From: Kitasatospora sp. GP82
GTDB lineage: Bacteria; Actinomycetota; Actinomycetes; Streptomycetales; Streptomycetaceae
Reading direction: 5' to 3'
NCBI RefSeq assembly: GCF_029892105.1
Contig: NZ_JARZAJ010000004.1
Coordinates: 124,001 to 188,000 of the forward strand
Length of the DNA: 64,000 nt
Part shown: positions 37,975 through 46,831 of the stretch, piece by piece
Position numbering within the stretch: the stretch's first letter is position 1
Layout of the letters: each line of letters starts with the position of its first letter
The notes under the pieces: model-generated
Told to the model about the DNA's origin: nothing
The model's database searches: none
What the model saw: only the letters and a program-made list of their open reading frames with translations
Program-made: the position numbers and the translations under genes

Positions 37975-40464
37975 TCAGGAGGCGCGACGGTCGGACTGGC
38001 GGGGGATCCGGGGAGCCGCCTGGGCCTGCCCCGTGGCTGGCAGGCCGAGCAGGAGGGCGAGGGTGGGGAGTGCCGCGTCGGCCCTGGTGTGGTCGATGTC
38101 GGCGGTGGCGACGGCCGCCGCCACCGTGGGGGCACCGAGAGGACCGGCGGCGACCCGTTCGCCGACCGTCCGCCGGACGCCCGCCTCCAGCTCGGCGAAC
38201 GTGCGCCGGAGCAGCGGCAGTACGTCGACGAAGACCTCGCCCGGGACTCCGCTCAGCCATTCGTCGAGCAATCCCAGCAGCCGCGCGTCGTGCAGCAGCA
38301 GGGCGCCGCCGCCGGAGAGGAAGCCCTCCACCCAACCGGCCGCGTCCGCCGGGGCGTTGGCCGTCGAGAGGACCAGGCCCATGCGCCGCCCGGCCTCCTC
38401 GGAGTCGAACCGTCCGTCGTCCAGCAGCAACCGGACCGCCCGGCCCCGCAACAGCCCCGGCACACCGGTGGCCGGACCGGCCGAGGGCTCGCGGCGGGTG
38501 AGCGAGTGCAGCGTCGCCGCCCACCGCCCGGCCAGCGACTCGGCCTCGCCGGGCCTCGCCGGGCCGCCAGCCCCGCCTTCCGCTTCCGCTTCCGCTTCCG
38601 CTTCCGAGGCGACCTCAGCCGCCCGCTGTTTCTGTCGCACCGCCGGCTCCAGCAGGCCGACTGCCGCATGGACGGCGTCGAGGCGGGTGCGCATGGTGGC
38701 GGCGCCGTCCGCGTCGAGGCCCGTGCAGGCGGGTGGGAGGCCGACGCAGACACGGTCGGCGAGGCCGCGGGCCACGCCGTCCAGCGCGCTGCTGTCCGTG
38801 CCGCGCACGTCGCCGTAGCGCAGGGCCCGGACCAGTGCGGGGAGCGCATCGGCGAGGTGGGCGACGTCGGTGTCCAGCGCGGCCCGGTCGGCGAGGACCC
38901 GCATCACGGCGGGCAGCGCCGTAGGCAGGCCGGCGAGCAGGCAGTGCTCGACGAGGCCGGTGAGTTCGGCGAGTTCGGCCGTCTTTGCAGCCGCCTCGAC
39001 GGCCTTGCCGGTCGCGGCCTCCTCGACCGTGGTGCCCCACTGGGCGGCCTCGACGATCCGTACCGCGAACTCCGGCTCCCAGCGCAGCCGCCAGCTCTCC
39101 CGGAAGGTGCCGGTGGAGTTGACCGCGGATCGGCTCGGCATGCCCCAGTCGAGGCCCAGCAGCCGCAACCGGTGCAGGAGTTGGGAGCGGGAGACGTCCA
39201 GCTCATTGCGCAGATCGAGGTCGAGCAGACGCTCCTCCGCCTCGGGTTTGAGGCGGAGGCTGCGCTGGAGCCTGGCAAGGTCGCGCTGGAGCGGGACGGC
39301 GGGCGCCGCGTCGGGCACCTCGCCCAGGGCATCGCCCACCACCAGCCGTTCGTGCACCAGGGCGAGGGCGATGTCGGAGCCGTCACACATGACGGACCGT
39401 ACGGCGTCAAGGGTCTCGGTGAGCCCGGCGAGCGGGCGGCCGCGCATCACCGCGAGCGTGTCGGCGAGCCGGACGGCCTCGATGACGTGGGCGGAGGAGA
39501 CCGGGTGGTCCTCGGCGCGGAGCAGCTCGGCGACCCTGGTCATCCAGCGGGCCACCGGCTCGGACCCGGCGGTGAACAGGTGGTGGTACCAGCCGGGCGA
39601 GTCGATACCCGCGCCGTAGCCGGTGTGCTGGGAGAGCCTGCGGTGCGTCCAGGGCACCCAGGTGATGTCGGTCTTCACCTTCTTCGGCAGGCCGGCGAGC
39701 AGGGCCCGGTCGTGGGCGACCGTCGGCATGGCCCGGAGTGCGGGAACGTGCCAGGCGCCGCAGACCACGGCGATCCGGGTATGCCCGGCCCGGCGGGCGG
39801 CGCGGATCTGCTGACGCATGTACGCCTCGCGCAGCTCGTCCCGGCGGCCGACGCCGGCGGCGCGACCACCGTTGTCGGCGCTGTGCTCGCGCAGGGCTGC
39901 CATCGCGTCGGCGACGGCCGCGAACGGTGCGAGTGCGTCGGCGCCGGGTACGCGGTGCTCGATCACGTCCTCCCACCAGCGCTCGGGGTCATCGTGCCCG
40001 GCGGCTTCGGCGAGCGCGCCGATCGGATCCAGGACGGCCGGCGGCTCGGATTCCGCCTCGGATTCCGCGTCGGATTCCGCGTCGGATTCCGCGTCGGATT
40101 CCGGGGAAGTGCCCCCCGGCACTCCCCCGGGAGACCCCGCCAGGGCGAAGGTCTGAGCCGCCGGGAGGTCGATGAAGCGGACCGGGATCTCGTGCTCGAC
40201 CGCGTGCCGGATGGCGACCCACTCGGGTGAGAAGGCCGCAAAGGGCCAGAACGCGGCCTTGGCCGGGTCGTCGACGGCGTGGGCGAGCAGGGCGACGGGC
40301 GGCACCATGTCCTTCTCGCCCGCCAGCATGATGATCTGATCGGCCTCGGGCGGGCCCTCGATCAGTACGGCGTCCGGCCGTAGTTGCTCCAGCGCGGCGG
40401 CCACCGCGCGGGCCGATCCCGGCCCGTGGTGACGTACGCCCAGCAAGGTCACCTCGGTACTCAT
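37975..40464 (-). CDS. DUF5682 family protein (YehM-like; TraB/ChaN-like N-terminus)
   Basis: An 829-residue soluble protein; ATG 40464 follows GGGGAGGG. The N-terminus STEVTLLGVRHHGPGSARAV, then VLIEGPPEAD and FWPFAAFSPEW, resembles the TraB/ChaN/erythromycin-esterase-like fold, in which GxxH is part of the active or metal site; later RIAVVCGAWHVPAL fits the second GxxH motif of such folds. This is pattern-based inference. A long helical middle and C-terminal part follows. Two low-complexity acidic inserts (40046-40105, 38577-38606) are coded by perfect short repeats. It starts 31 bases after the MoxR stop, so they are cotranscribed. Confidence 0.78.
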   Translation of the reverse strand: MSTEVTLLGVRHHGPGSARAVAAALEQLRPDAVLIEGPPEADQIIMLAGEKDMVPPVALLAHAVDDPAKAAFWPFAAFSPEWVAIRHAVEHEIPVRFIDLPAAQTFALAGSPGGVPGGTSPESDAESDAESDAESEAESEPPAVLDPIGALAEAAGHDDPERWWEDVIEHRVPGADALAPFAAVADAMAALREHSADNGGRAAGVGRRDELREAYMRQQIRAARRAGHTRIAVVCGAWHVPALRAMPTVAHDRALLAGLPKKVKTDITWVPWTHRRLSQHTGYGAGIDSPGWYHHLFTAGSEPVARWMTRVAELLRAEDHPVSSAHVIEAVRLADTLAVMRGRPLAGLTETLDAVRSVMCDGSDIALALVHERLVVGDALGEVPDAAPAVPLQRDLARLQRSLRLKPEAEERLLDLDLRNELDVSRSQLLHRLRLLGLDWGMPSRSAVNSTGTFRESWRLRWEPEFAVRIVEAAQWGTTVEEAATGKAVEAAAKTAELAELTGLVEHCLLAGLPTALPAVMRVLADRAALDTDVAHLADALPALVRALRYGDVRGTDSSALDGVARGLADRVCVGLPPACTGLDADGAATMRTRLDAVHAAVGLLEPAVRQKQRAAEVASEAEAEAEAEGGAGGPARPGEAESLAGRWAATLHSLTRREPSAGPATGVPGLLRGRAVRLLLDDGRFDSEEAGRRMGLVLSTANAPADAAGWVEGFLSGGGALLLHDARLLGLLDEWLSGVPGEVFVDVLPLLRRTFAELEAGVRRTVGERVAAGPLGAPTVAAAVATADIDHTRADAALPTLALLLGLPATGQAQAAPRIPRQSDRRAS
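38577..38606 (-). repeat. Five CTTCCG hexamer units in the DUF5682 gene
   Basis: Five consecutive six-base units encode alternating Glu-Ala residues. Confidence 0.85.
40046..40105 (-). repeat. Five 12-bp units in the DUF5682 gene
   Basis: Units of TCGGATTCCGCG type encode Ser-Asp-Ala-Glu repeats; three central units are identical. Confidence 0.88.
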
Positions 40465-40495
40465 GGTGCCCTCCCCTCTCAACAAGTCCGACGGA

Positions 40496-41620
40496 TCAGC
40501 GGGAGTGCTCGCGGGCGGCACGGTAGAAGTCCTTCCAGCCGTCACGCTCGCGGATCACCCCTTCTACGTACTCGCGCCAGACCGCCTGGTCGGCGACCGG
40601 GTCACGGACGACCGCCCCGGCGATACCGGTGGTGACGTCGGCGGCGCGCAGCACGCCGTCGCCGAAGTGGGCGGCCAGGGCAAGGCCGTTGGTGACGACG
40701 GAGATCGCCTCGGCCGTGGAGAGGGTGCCGCTGGGCGTCTTGACCTTGGTGCGGCCGTCGGCGGTGATGCCGTCGCGCAGCTCGCGGAAGACGGTGACGA
40801 CCCGTCGGATCTCCTCGGCACCGCCGGGCAGTTCAGGCAGATCGAGGGAGCGGCCGAGCTGGTTGACCCGGCGGGTGACGATGTCCACCTCCTCCTCCAG
40901 CGAGCCGGGCAGCGGCAGCACCACGGTGTTGAACCGGCGGCGGAGCGCGCTGGAGAGGTCGTTGACGCCCCGGTCGCGGTCGTTGGCGGTGGCGATCAGG
41001 TTGAAGCCGCGCACGGCCTGGGTCTCGGCGCCGAGCTCGGGTATGGGCAGGGTCTTCTCGGACAGGATGGTGATCAGACTGTCCTGGACGTCCGCCGGGA
41101 TGCGGGTGAGCTCCTCGACGCGGGCGATCTTGCCGTCGGCCATCGCCCGCATCACCGGCGAGGGCACCAGGGCGTCCCGGCTGGGGCCCTGCGCGAGCAG
41201 CTGGGCGTAGTTCCACCCGTAGCGGACGGCCTCCTCGGGGGTGCCCGCGGTGCCCTGGACGAGCAGGGTCGAGTCACCGCTGATCGCGGCGGCGAGGTGC
41301 TCGGAGACCCAGGTCTTGGCGGTTCCGGGGACGCCGAGCAGCAGCAGGGCGCGGTCGGTGGCCAGCGTGGTGACCGCGACCTCGACGACCCGGCGCGGGC
41401 CGATGTACTTGGGGCTGATCACGGTGCCGTCGGGCAGCTCGCCGCCCAGCAGATAGGTCGCGACGGCCCAGGGCGAGAGCCGCCACCGCTCGGGGCGCGG
41501 CCGGTCGTCCTGCGCGGCGAGGGCGGCAAGCTCGGCCGCGAACGCGTCCTCGGCGTGCCGGCGCAGAACCTCGGCCGCGGCGCCGTCCGGGGTCGGGGAT
41601 TCACTCGCAAGGGTGGTCAT
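40496..41620 (-). CDS. MoxR-type AAA+ ATPase (YehL-like)
   Basis: A 374-residue protein; ATG 41620 has GAGGAG six bases upstream, better than the TTG directly before it. LLLLGVPGTAKTWVSEHLAA is Walker A; the Walker B position reads GKIARVEELTRIPADVQDSL, with Val-Glu-Glu instead of the usual Asp-Glu. FNLIATANDRDRGVNDLSSALRRRFN contains sensor 1 and the Arg finger. MoxR ATPases act with VWA proteins as chaperone-like modules. It heads the operon MoxR-DUF5682-(VWA) and faces the SWIM gene. Confidence 0.85.
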   Translation of the reverse strand: MTTLASESPTPDGAAAEVLRRHAEDAFAAELAALAAQDDRPRPERWRLSPWAVATYLLGGELPDGTVISPKYIGPRRVVEVAVTTLATDRALLLLGVPGTAKTWVSEHLAAAISGDSTLLVQGTAGTPEEAVRYGWNYAQLLAQGPSRDALVPSPVMRAMADGKIARVEELTRIPADVQDSLITILSEKTLPIPELGAETQAVRGFNLIATANDRDRGVNDLSSALRRRFNTVVLPLPGSLEEEVDIVTRRVNQLGRSLDLPELPGGAEEIRRVVTVFRELRDGITADGRTKVKTPSGTLSTAEAISVVTNGLALAAHFGDGVLRAADVTTGIAGAVVRDPVADQAVWREYVEGVIRERDGWKDFYRAAREHSR

Positions 41621-41740
41621 CAAAAGCTCCTCGGGGTCGGCCGCCCGGCCCTTCCGAAAGGGCCTCAGGGTGGTTGGGGATCAGTGGGGAGCATCCGCGC
41701 AGATGTCGTCCGACGTGCGAAAACGGGTTGGCCGTACGCC

Positions 41741-41761
41741 TGTTCCCGTCTTGCTGGAACA
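41741..41761. promoter_or_regulatory. Inverted repeat between MoxR and SWIM genes
   Basis: TGTTCC-N9-GGAACA lies near the middle of the 237-base divergent region, 97 bases from the SWIM start and 121 from the MoxR start. Possible shared operator. Confidence 0.35.
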
Positions 41762-41857
41762 ACCATGCACCCGACCACTGACAGCGGACGCCGCCCCGGT
41801 GACCGGACGTCAGTTCGCCCGGCTCGTTTGTCAGTGCCCCCTCCTAGCGTCATCGGC

Positions 41858-43198
41858 ATGGAGGAACGCTGGAGCACCGAACACGTCCTGTCCCTCGCGC
41901 CCGACCAGGCGTCGTGCAAGGCGGCCGGGAAGCTGTCGGCGCCCGCGCCCTGGTCGCAGGTCGGCTGGGGGCAGGGTGCGCTGTGGGGGCAGTGCAAGGG
42001 CAGCGGCAGTACGCCGTACCGGACAGTGGTCGAGCTGACCACACCCGCGTACAAGTGCAGCTGCCCCAGCCGGAAGTTCCCGTGCAAACACGCACTGGGC
42101 CTGCTGCTGCTGTGGAGCGGCAGCCCGGAGGCGGTCACCGGGAACGCCGAGCCACCCGAGTGGGCCGCCGAGTGGCTGAACGGCCGTCAGCAGCGCAGCG
42201 AGCAGGCCGTCGAACGCCGGGCGGCGAGGGCGGAGGCAGTGGCGGCCGACCCGGCAGCGGCACAGCGGCGGGCCGACCGCCGGGCCGACCGGGTCGCGGC
42301 GGGCGCACAGGAGCTGCGGCTCCGCATCGCCGACCGCATACGGCACGGGCTGGCCGACCACACCTCGGTCGCGGGCGGCTGGGGCGAGGTCGCGGCCCGG
42401 ATGGTCGACGCCCAGGCGCCCGGCCTGGCCTCCCGAGCAAGGGAGTTGGACAACACCCCGCAGCAGGGCCTGCTCGCCGAGTACGCGCTGCTGCACCTGC
42501 TGGCCGGCGCGTACGGCCGGGTCGGGCAACTGCCCGAGCCACTCGCCGCGACCGTACGAACCAGGGTCGGCTTCACCACCGACACCGCCGAGCTGCTCGC
42601 CGGGCCGACGGTGCGGGACCGCTGGCTGGTGCTCGGCACCCGGACAGTGCCACTCGAAGGGGGCTCGGACGAGCGGCTGACCACCCGTCGGATCTGGCTG
42701 CGCGGCGCCAAGACCGGGCGTCCCGCCCTGCTGCTCTCCTTCGGCCGCCCCGGCCAGGCGCCCGATCTGGCCCTCCCCACCGGCCGCCTGCTGGAAGCCG
42801 ACCTGGCCTTCCATCCCGGCGTCCGGCCGCTCCGTGCCGTCCTCGGCACCCGGTACGGCGCACCCGAGGCGGGCCCGTCCGAGGCCCCTGGCGGGCTGTC
42901 GGTGACGGAGGCCGTCACCGAGTACGGCGCGGCGGTGGCGGACGATCCGTGGCTGGACTCCTGGCCCACCACGCTGAGCGGCGCGGTGCCCGTGCTCGGC
43001 CCCGAAGGCTGGCAGCTGACGGACGGACGGCACAGCATTCCGGTCCGGCGCGGCAGCACCCCGGACTCCGCGTTGTGGCGACTGGCCGCCGTCTCGGCGG
43101 GCCACCCGGTGACGCTCTTCGGAGAGTACGGACACGCGGGCTTCGCCCCGGTCACCGCCTGGGGCCGGGACAACCGCCCGACGGGGGTGGCCCAGTGA
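41858..43198 (+). CDS. SWIM zinc-finger protein (YehQ-like)
   Basis: A 446-residue soluble protein beginning MEERWSTEHVLSLAPDQASC. The SWIM motif CxCx6CxH is Cys67, Cys69, Cys76 and His78 (KCSCPSRKFPCKHALGLLL). The rest is helical then beta-rich (RIWLRGAKTGRPALLLSF). SWIM fingers bind nucleic acid or protein. Its stop overlaps the GTG start of the small ORF by four bases. Divergent from MoxR; the same domain pair occurs in E. coli yehL/yehQ. Confidence 0.85.
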   Translation: MEERWSTEHVLSLAPDQASCKAAGKLSAPAPWSQVGWGQGALWGQCKGSGSTPYRTVVELTTPAYKCSCPSRKFPCKHALGLLLLWSGSPEAVTGNAEPPEWAAEWLNGRQQRSEQAVERRAARAEAVAADPAAAQRRADRRADRVAAGAQELRLRIADRIRHGLADHTSVAGGWGEVAARMVDAQAPGLASRARELDNTPQQGLLAEYALLHLLAGAYGRVGQLPEPLAATVRTRVGFTTDTAELLAGPTVRDRWLVLGTRTVPLEGGSDERLTTRRIWLRGAKTGRPALLLSFGRPGQAPDLALPTGRLLEADLAFHPGVRPLRAVLGTRYGAPEAGPSEAPGGLSVTEAVTEYGAAVADDPWLDSWPTTLSGAVPVLGPEGWQLTDGRHSIPVRRGSTPDSALWRLAAVSAGHPVTLFGEYGHAGFAPVTAWGRDNRPTGVAQ

Positions 43199-43455
43199 CC
43201 ACCTCTTCCGGCCCGCCCACCGCCCGCCGGGGCGTGAGCGTGAGGATCGACCGTCATCGGGTGCGGGCCCAGGGCGGTCCGCTCCGGCTCGCCGGCACCG
43301 CGCACCCCGCAGGCCGTCCGGCCCCGCCCGGGCGCAGACGGGCAGGACCGCAGCGCCGGATCCTGCCCGGCCCCAGTCGTTCACCCCAACCCGCCACCGC
43401 CATACGCACCGTCGAGGACCAGCCGACCCGCCGGAGCAGAGGAGCCGAGCAGTGA
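43195..43455 (+). CDS. Small Arg/Pro-rich ORF between SWIM and DUF5691 genes
   Basis: An 86-residue frame from GTG 43195 that overlaps the SWIM stop (GTGA) and ends in TGA overlapping the GTG of the DUF5691 gene (GTGA again). GGGGGTGG lies just upstream. The sequence (VSVRIDRHRVRAQGGPLRLA...) is very rich in Arg, Pro and Ala and was not recognised. Four-base overlaps on both sides favour real translation, at least as a coupling device, but the composition is also what random high-GC sequence would give. Confidence 0.45.
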   Translation: MTTSSGPPTARRGVSVRIDRHRVRAQGGPLRLAGTAHPAGRPAPPGRRRAGPQRRILPGPSRSPQPATAIRTVEDQPTRRSRGAEQ

Positions 43456-45152
43456 CCGCCTTCACGACCGTCAACGACAGCTGGGAAGAGCTCCAGACCA
43501 CCGCCCTGCTGGGCACCGACCGCCGCCCGCTGCCCGAGCTGAGCGGCTCCCCCGCGCTCGTCGAGGCAGCAAGCGCCGTCGACCGTACGGACGCCGCGAC
43601 CGCTCTGCTGGAGCTGGCCGCGTTGGAGGCCGTCCGGCGGCGAGCCGGCGCGGTGGCCGCCGAGGCCGACGGATTGCCCGACCCGGCTGCGCCCGACACG
43701 CGGCGCGAGCTGCCGGAGGCCGCCGCCCGGCGGCTAGCCGTCCTGGTCGGCGGGCGCAGCGGTGCGGGCATGGTGGCCAATCTCGGCGAGCTGCTGCCGC
43801 AGTGGCTCGCCACCGCCCGAGAGCGCGACTACCGAGCGCCCGCAGCGCTCGTCCCTGCGCTGCTGGATGCCGCTCGGGCCCGTAGTGAACTGCGCGCGGA
43901 CACGGTCGCCCTGACGGGCCCGCTCGGCCGCTGGCTGGCCGCTCAGAACCCGGACTGGCGGTTCGTCACCCGCACCGCAGCAGAGGCAGCCAACGCCCCC
44001 GGCACCCCGGACACTCCCGACTCGGACACCCCCGACTCGGACACCCCGGTCGATCGGCTCTGGCAGGAGGGCCTGTTCGCCGAGCGGGTCACCTGTCTCA
44101 CCAGGCTCCGCCGCAGCGACCCGGCCGCCGCCCTCGCGCTGCTGCGCACCACCTGGTCCACCGAGCGCGCCGAGGATCGAGTGCTGTTCCTGGACGCCCT
44201 GGCAGAGGGCCTCTCCCCCATCGACGAGCCGTTTCTGGAGGCCGCTCTCTCGGACCGCAGCAAGAACGTCCGGGCCACGGCCGCCGAGCTGCTCTCCACC
44301 CTGCCGCAGTCCGCGCTCGCCACCCGGATGGCGGAGCGCGCCCGCGCCGCCGTACGCCTCGCCCGTCCGAAGTCCGGGGCGGACGGTGTCCGGCTGGTCG
44401 TCAACCCACCCAGCGAGTGCGACGCGGCGATGCAACGGGACGGCATACCTCCCAAGTCGCCCACCGGGCGGGGCGAACGGGCCTGGTGGTTCGGCGAGGT
44501 CATCGCGGCCGCGCCCCTGAGCCTGTGGACCACCGAGGCCGGGCTCACCCCCGGGGAACTGCTCCGCCTGCCCGTCGGCGACAGCGGGCCCGAGGCCGAG
44601 AGCACCGGCGAGGACGAGGACGCGGGCAAGGGCGAGGGCAGCACTCCGCCTGCCGAGGCCGGAAGTTGGGCCGACGACCTCCGGGAGGGCTGGGCGCGCG
44701 CCGCCGTCCGTCAGCGCGACGCCGACTGGGCACGGGCACTCCTCGGCCCGGTCCCCCGCCCCGGACGGGCAGGCGGTGCGGCGGGCGCGCCCGCCAGACT
44801 GCTCGCCGTCCTGCCACCGGCCGAACGGGCGGCCTGGACAGCGGCGTTCATCCAGACACACGGGCTCGGCGAGGCGTTCCAGCTGCTGGGGGCCTGCGCC
44901 ACCCCGTGGACACCGCCGCTGAGCACCGCCGTGGTGGCGGCCCTGTCGCGCTCCGCCCAGTCCGGGGCGTACCCGTGGAGCCACAGCGGGGTGCTGGGGA
45001 TGACCGAGCGCGCGCTGGCGCCCGAGACCGCCCCCGCCGTCGAGGCCCTGGCCGCCGAGACCGCGGCCGACAGCGCCTGGGCCGACACCTTCAACCGGCT
45101 GGCCGCGACGCTGCGCTTCCGGGAGGCGATGCTCATCGAACTGGACGGCTGA
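43452..45152 (+). CDS. DUF5691 family protein
   Basis: A 566-residue soluble, mostly helical protein from GTG 43452 (GAGG eight bases upstream). The opening NDSWEELQTTALLGTDRRPL is the family mark; repeats of Ala/Leu-rich helices with AALSDRSKNVRATAAELLST suggest HEAT-like helical repeats in the middle (inference). A low-complexity Glu/Asp/Gly linker sits near residue 390. Function unknown; always seen near SWIM, MoxR and VWA genes in my recollection, which makes it a likely partner of that module. Confidence 0.78.
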   Translation: MTAFTTVNDSWEELQTTALLGTDRRPLPELSGSPALVEAASAVDRTDAATALLELAALEAVRRRAGAVAAEADGLPDPAAPDTRRELPEAAARRLAVLVGGRSGAGMVANLGELLPQWLATARERDYRAPAALVPALLDAARARSELRADTVALTGPLGRWLAAQNPDWRFVTRTAAEAANAPGTPDTPDSDTPDSDTPVDRLWQEGLFAERVTCLTRLRRSDPAAALALLRTTWSTERAEDRVLFLDALAEGLSPIDEPFLEAALSDRSKNVRATAAELLSTLPQSALATRMAERARAAVRLARPKSGADGVRLVVNPPSECDAAMQRDGIPPKSPTGRGERAWWFGEVIAAAPLSLWTTEAGLTPGELLRLPVGDSGPEAESTGEDEDAGKGEGSTPPAEAGSWADDLREGWARAAVRQRDADWARALLGPVPRPGRAGGAAGAPARLLAVLPPAERAAWTAAFIQTHGLGEAFQLLGACATPWTPPLSTAVVAALSRSAQSGAYPWSHSGVLGMTERALAPETAPAVEALAAETAADSAWADTFNRLAATLRFREAMLIELDG

Positions 45153-45227
45153 GCATCCGGCGGCACCGCGCACGGCCTCAGCCGCGCGAGCGGGCCCTGC
45201 GAGCGGACCCTGCGAACAGCCGCGCAC

Positions 45228-45246
45228 GGCTCAGGGGCGCTGAGCC
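45228..45246. terminator. Weak hairpin between converging DUF5691 and icmB-like genes
   Basis: GGCTCAG-GGGCG-CTGAGCC, a seven-base stem in the 139-base convergent gap; a possible bidirectional terminator. Confidence 0.45.
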
Positions 45247-45291
45247 CTGGACGGTGCGGCTTCCACCGGGCAGGGCTCAGCTCGGCGTGGT

Positions 45292-45699
45292 TCAGCCGGC
45301 GGCGCGCAGGTTGGCCTCGACCCAGGCCACCACGTCCCGGGTCGGGGTCCCAGGGGTGAAGATGTCGGCGACGCCGAGCCGCTTGAGTTCGGCGATGTCG
45401 TCGTCGGGGATGATCCCGCCGCAGAAGACCTTGATGTCGGCGGCGTCCCGCTCCTTGAGCAGCTCGATGACCCGCGCGCACAGGGTCATGTGCGCACCCG
45501 AGAGGATCGACAGCCCGATGCCGTCCGCATCCTCCTGGATCGCGGTGTCCACGACCTGCTCCGGCGTCTGGTGCAGCCCGGTGTAGATGACCTCCATACC
45601 GGCGTCGCGCAGTGCCCGTGCGATGACCTTGGCGCCTCGATCGTGGCCGTCCAGGCCCGGCTTGGCGACCACCACACGGATCGGCCCTGACACACCCAT
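45292..45699 (-). CDS. icmB: B12-binding small subunit, isobutyryl-CoA mutase type
   Basis: A 135-residue stand-alone cobalamin-binding protein; the ATG at 45699 has GGAGG at ideal distance. The base-off B12 motif is complete: LDGHDRGAK (DxHxxG), [11 protein letters not shown] (SxL) and [12 protein letters not shown] (GG), ending in [15 protein letters not shown]. IcmB of Streptomyces cinnamonensis is a 136-residue subunit of this kind that pairs with IcmA to interconvert isobutyryl-CoA and n-butyryl-CoA. No large subunit is in the window, so the partner must be encoded elsewhere. Confidence 0.85.
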   Translation of the reverse strand: MGVSGPIRVVVAKPGLDGHDRGAKVIARALRDAGMEVIYTGLHQTPEQVVDTAIQEDADGIGLSILSGAHMTLCARVIELLKERDAADIKVFCGGIIPDDDIAELKRLGVADIFTPGTPTRDVVAWVEANLRAAG

Positions 45700-46029
45700 C
45701 ACTGCCTCCTGGACCACGTCGTCCACCACACCGGCCGACTGATCGGACGTGCGCGGTTAACCACCGATAACAAACCTGAGGGGAGGTTAGCGCCACCGGG
45801 GCCGGTTGGCTGTTTCGCCCGTCAAGAGGAGGGGAAAATCACAGCACCACCCACCAGTCGCCGCTGTGCGTACCCGCTCCCGCGCCCTGCACACCACCCT
45901 GCATAGACCTGTGCGAGCGTCCCGCGCACTCCCGCGAACACGCCTTGCCTGCACCCTCCCACGAGCACTGCCCACCCCCGGTGCCGACCGGACCGTGGGC
46001 CCCCGCGCCGTCCTGCCGGGGAGAGCCGA
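45700..46029. other. 330-base divergent gap
   Basis: Between icmB and the lipase gene. A slightly AT-richer patch at 45755-45800 (GGTTAACCACCGATAACAA) lies upstream of icmB and may hold its promoter, but no properly spaced hexamers were found. Nothing recognised in the rest. Confidence 0.4.
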
Positions 46030-46821
46030 ATGACCATCCCTTTCCAACGGGCCGCCGACACCGTCCGTACCGTCCGTGGCGCGGGCGCGGAGGCCGCCGC
46101 CCTCGCCGGACACCTGCTCCGCTACCCGACCGGTGTCCAGCCCGAACGGCGGGCACGCCCCTGCCCGGCCCGGTACGCTGCGCCGCCCGCGCACCACAGC
46201 CCGGTCCTGCTGCTGCACGGCTTCATCGACAACCGGGCGGTCTTCACACCGCTCCGCCGAGCCCTTGCCGGCCACGGCTGGACGCATCTGCACGCCCTCA
46301 ACCACAGCCCGCTGACCAAGGATGTGCGCGCCGCCGCCGTTCTGCTGGCCCGGCACGTCGAGTGGGCCAGAGAGGCGCACGACGGCGCCCCGGTCGCACT
46401 GGTCGGACACAGCCTGGGCGGACTGATCGCCCGGTACTACGTCCAACGCCTGGGCGGCGACGAGCTGGTGGACATCCTGATCACCCTGGCGACCCCGCAC
46501 GAGGGCACGACGGCCGCACTGCTGCCCACGCCCTTCCCGATCACCCGTCAACTCAGGCCGGACAGCGCACTGCTGGCCGAGCTCCGGCTGCCGGCGCCCG
46601 GATGCCGTACCCACTTCACCGCAGTCCGGGGCGAGTTGGACGAGCTGATCCTGCCGGGCCCGCATGCCTGGCTGCACCACCCGGACCTGGACGCCGACAA
46701 CCAGCTCGTACCGGGCGCCGGACATGTCGGCCTGCCCGCTCACCCACGCGCGGTCGAGTCCGTACGGAACGCCCTGGAGGCACGGGAGGCAGGGCCGCTG
46801 ACAGAACGCCACGCCTCCTGA
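46030..46821 (+). CDS. Alpha/beta-fold lipase/esterase
   Basis: A 263-residue protein; ATG 46030 follows GGGGAGAG. SPVLLLHGFIDNRAVF is the oxyanion-hole strand, VALVGHSLGGLIARYYVQRL the nucleophile elbow (GHSLGG), and PGAGHVGLPAHP the catalytic His region; LATPHEGT is typical of triacylglycerol lipases of the PGAP1/LipA type. No clear signal peptide, so it may be cytoplasmic or membrane-associated. Confidence 0.85.
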   Translation: MTIPFQRAADTVRTVRGAGAEAAALAGHLLRYPTGVQPERRARPCPARYAAPPAHHSPVLLLHGFIDNRAVFTPLRRALAGHGWTHLHALNHSPLTKDVRAAAVLLARHVEWAREAHDGAPVALVGHSLGGLIARYYVQRLGGDELVDILITLATPHEGTTAALLPTPFPITRQLRPDSALLAELRLPAPGCRTHFTAVRGELDELILPGPHAWLHHPDLDADNQLVPGAGHVGLPAHPRAVESVRNALEAREAGPLTERHAS

Positions 46822-46831
46822 GATGCACGTT

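Noticed and set aside
36198..38135. 645-codon minus-strand frame with Pro-Ser-Ile-His repeats
   Set aside because: The repeats are only the translation of the GGAT microsatellite and the rest is out of frame with the VWA gene.
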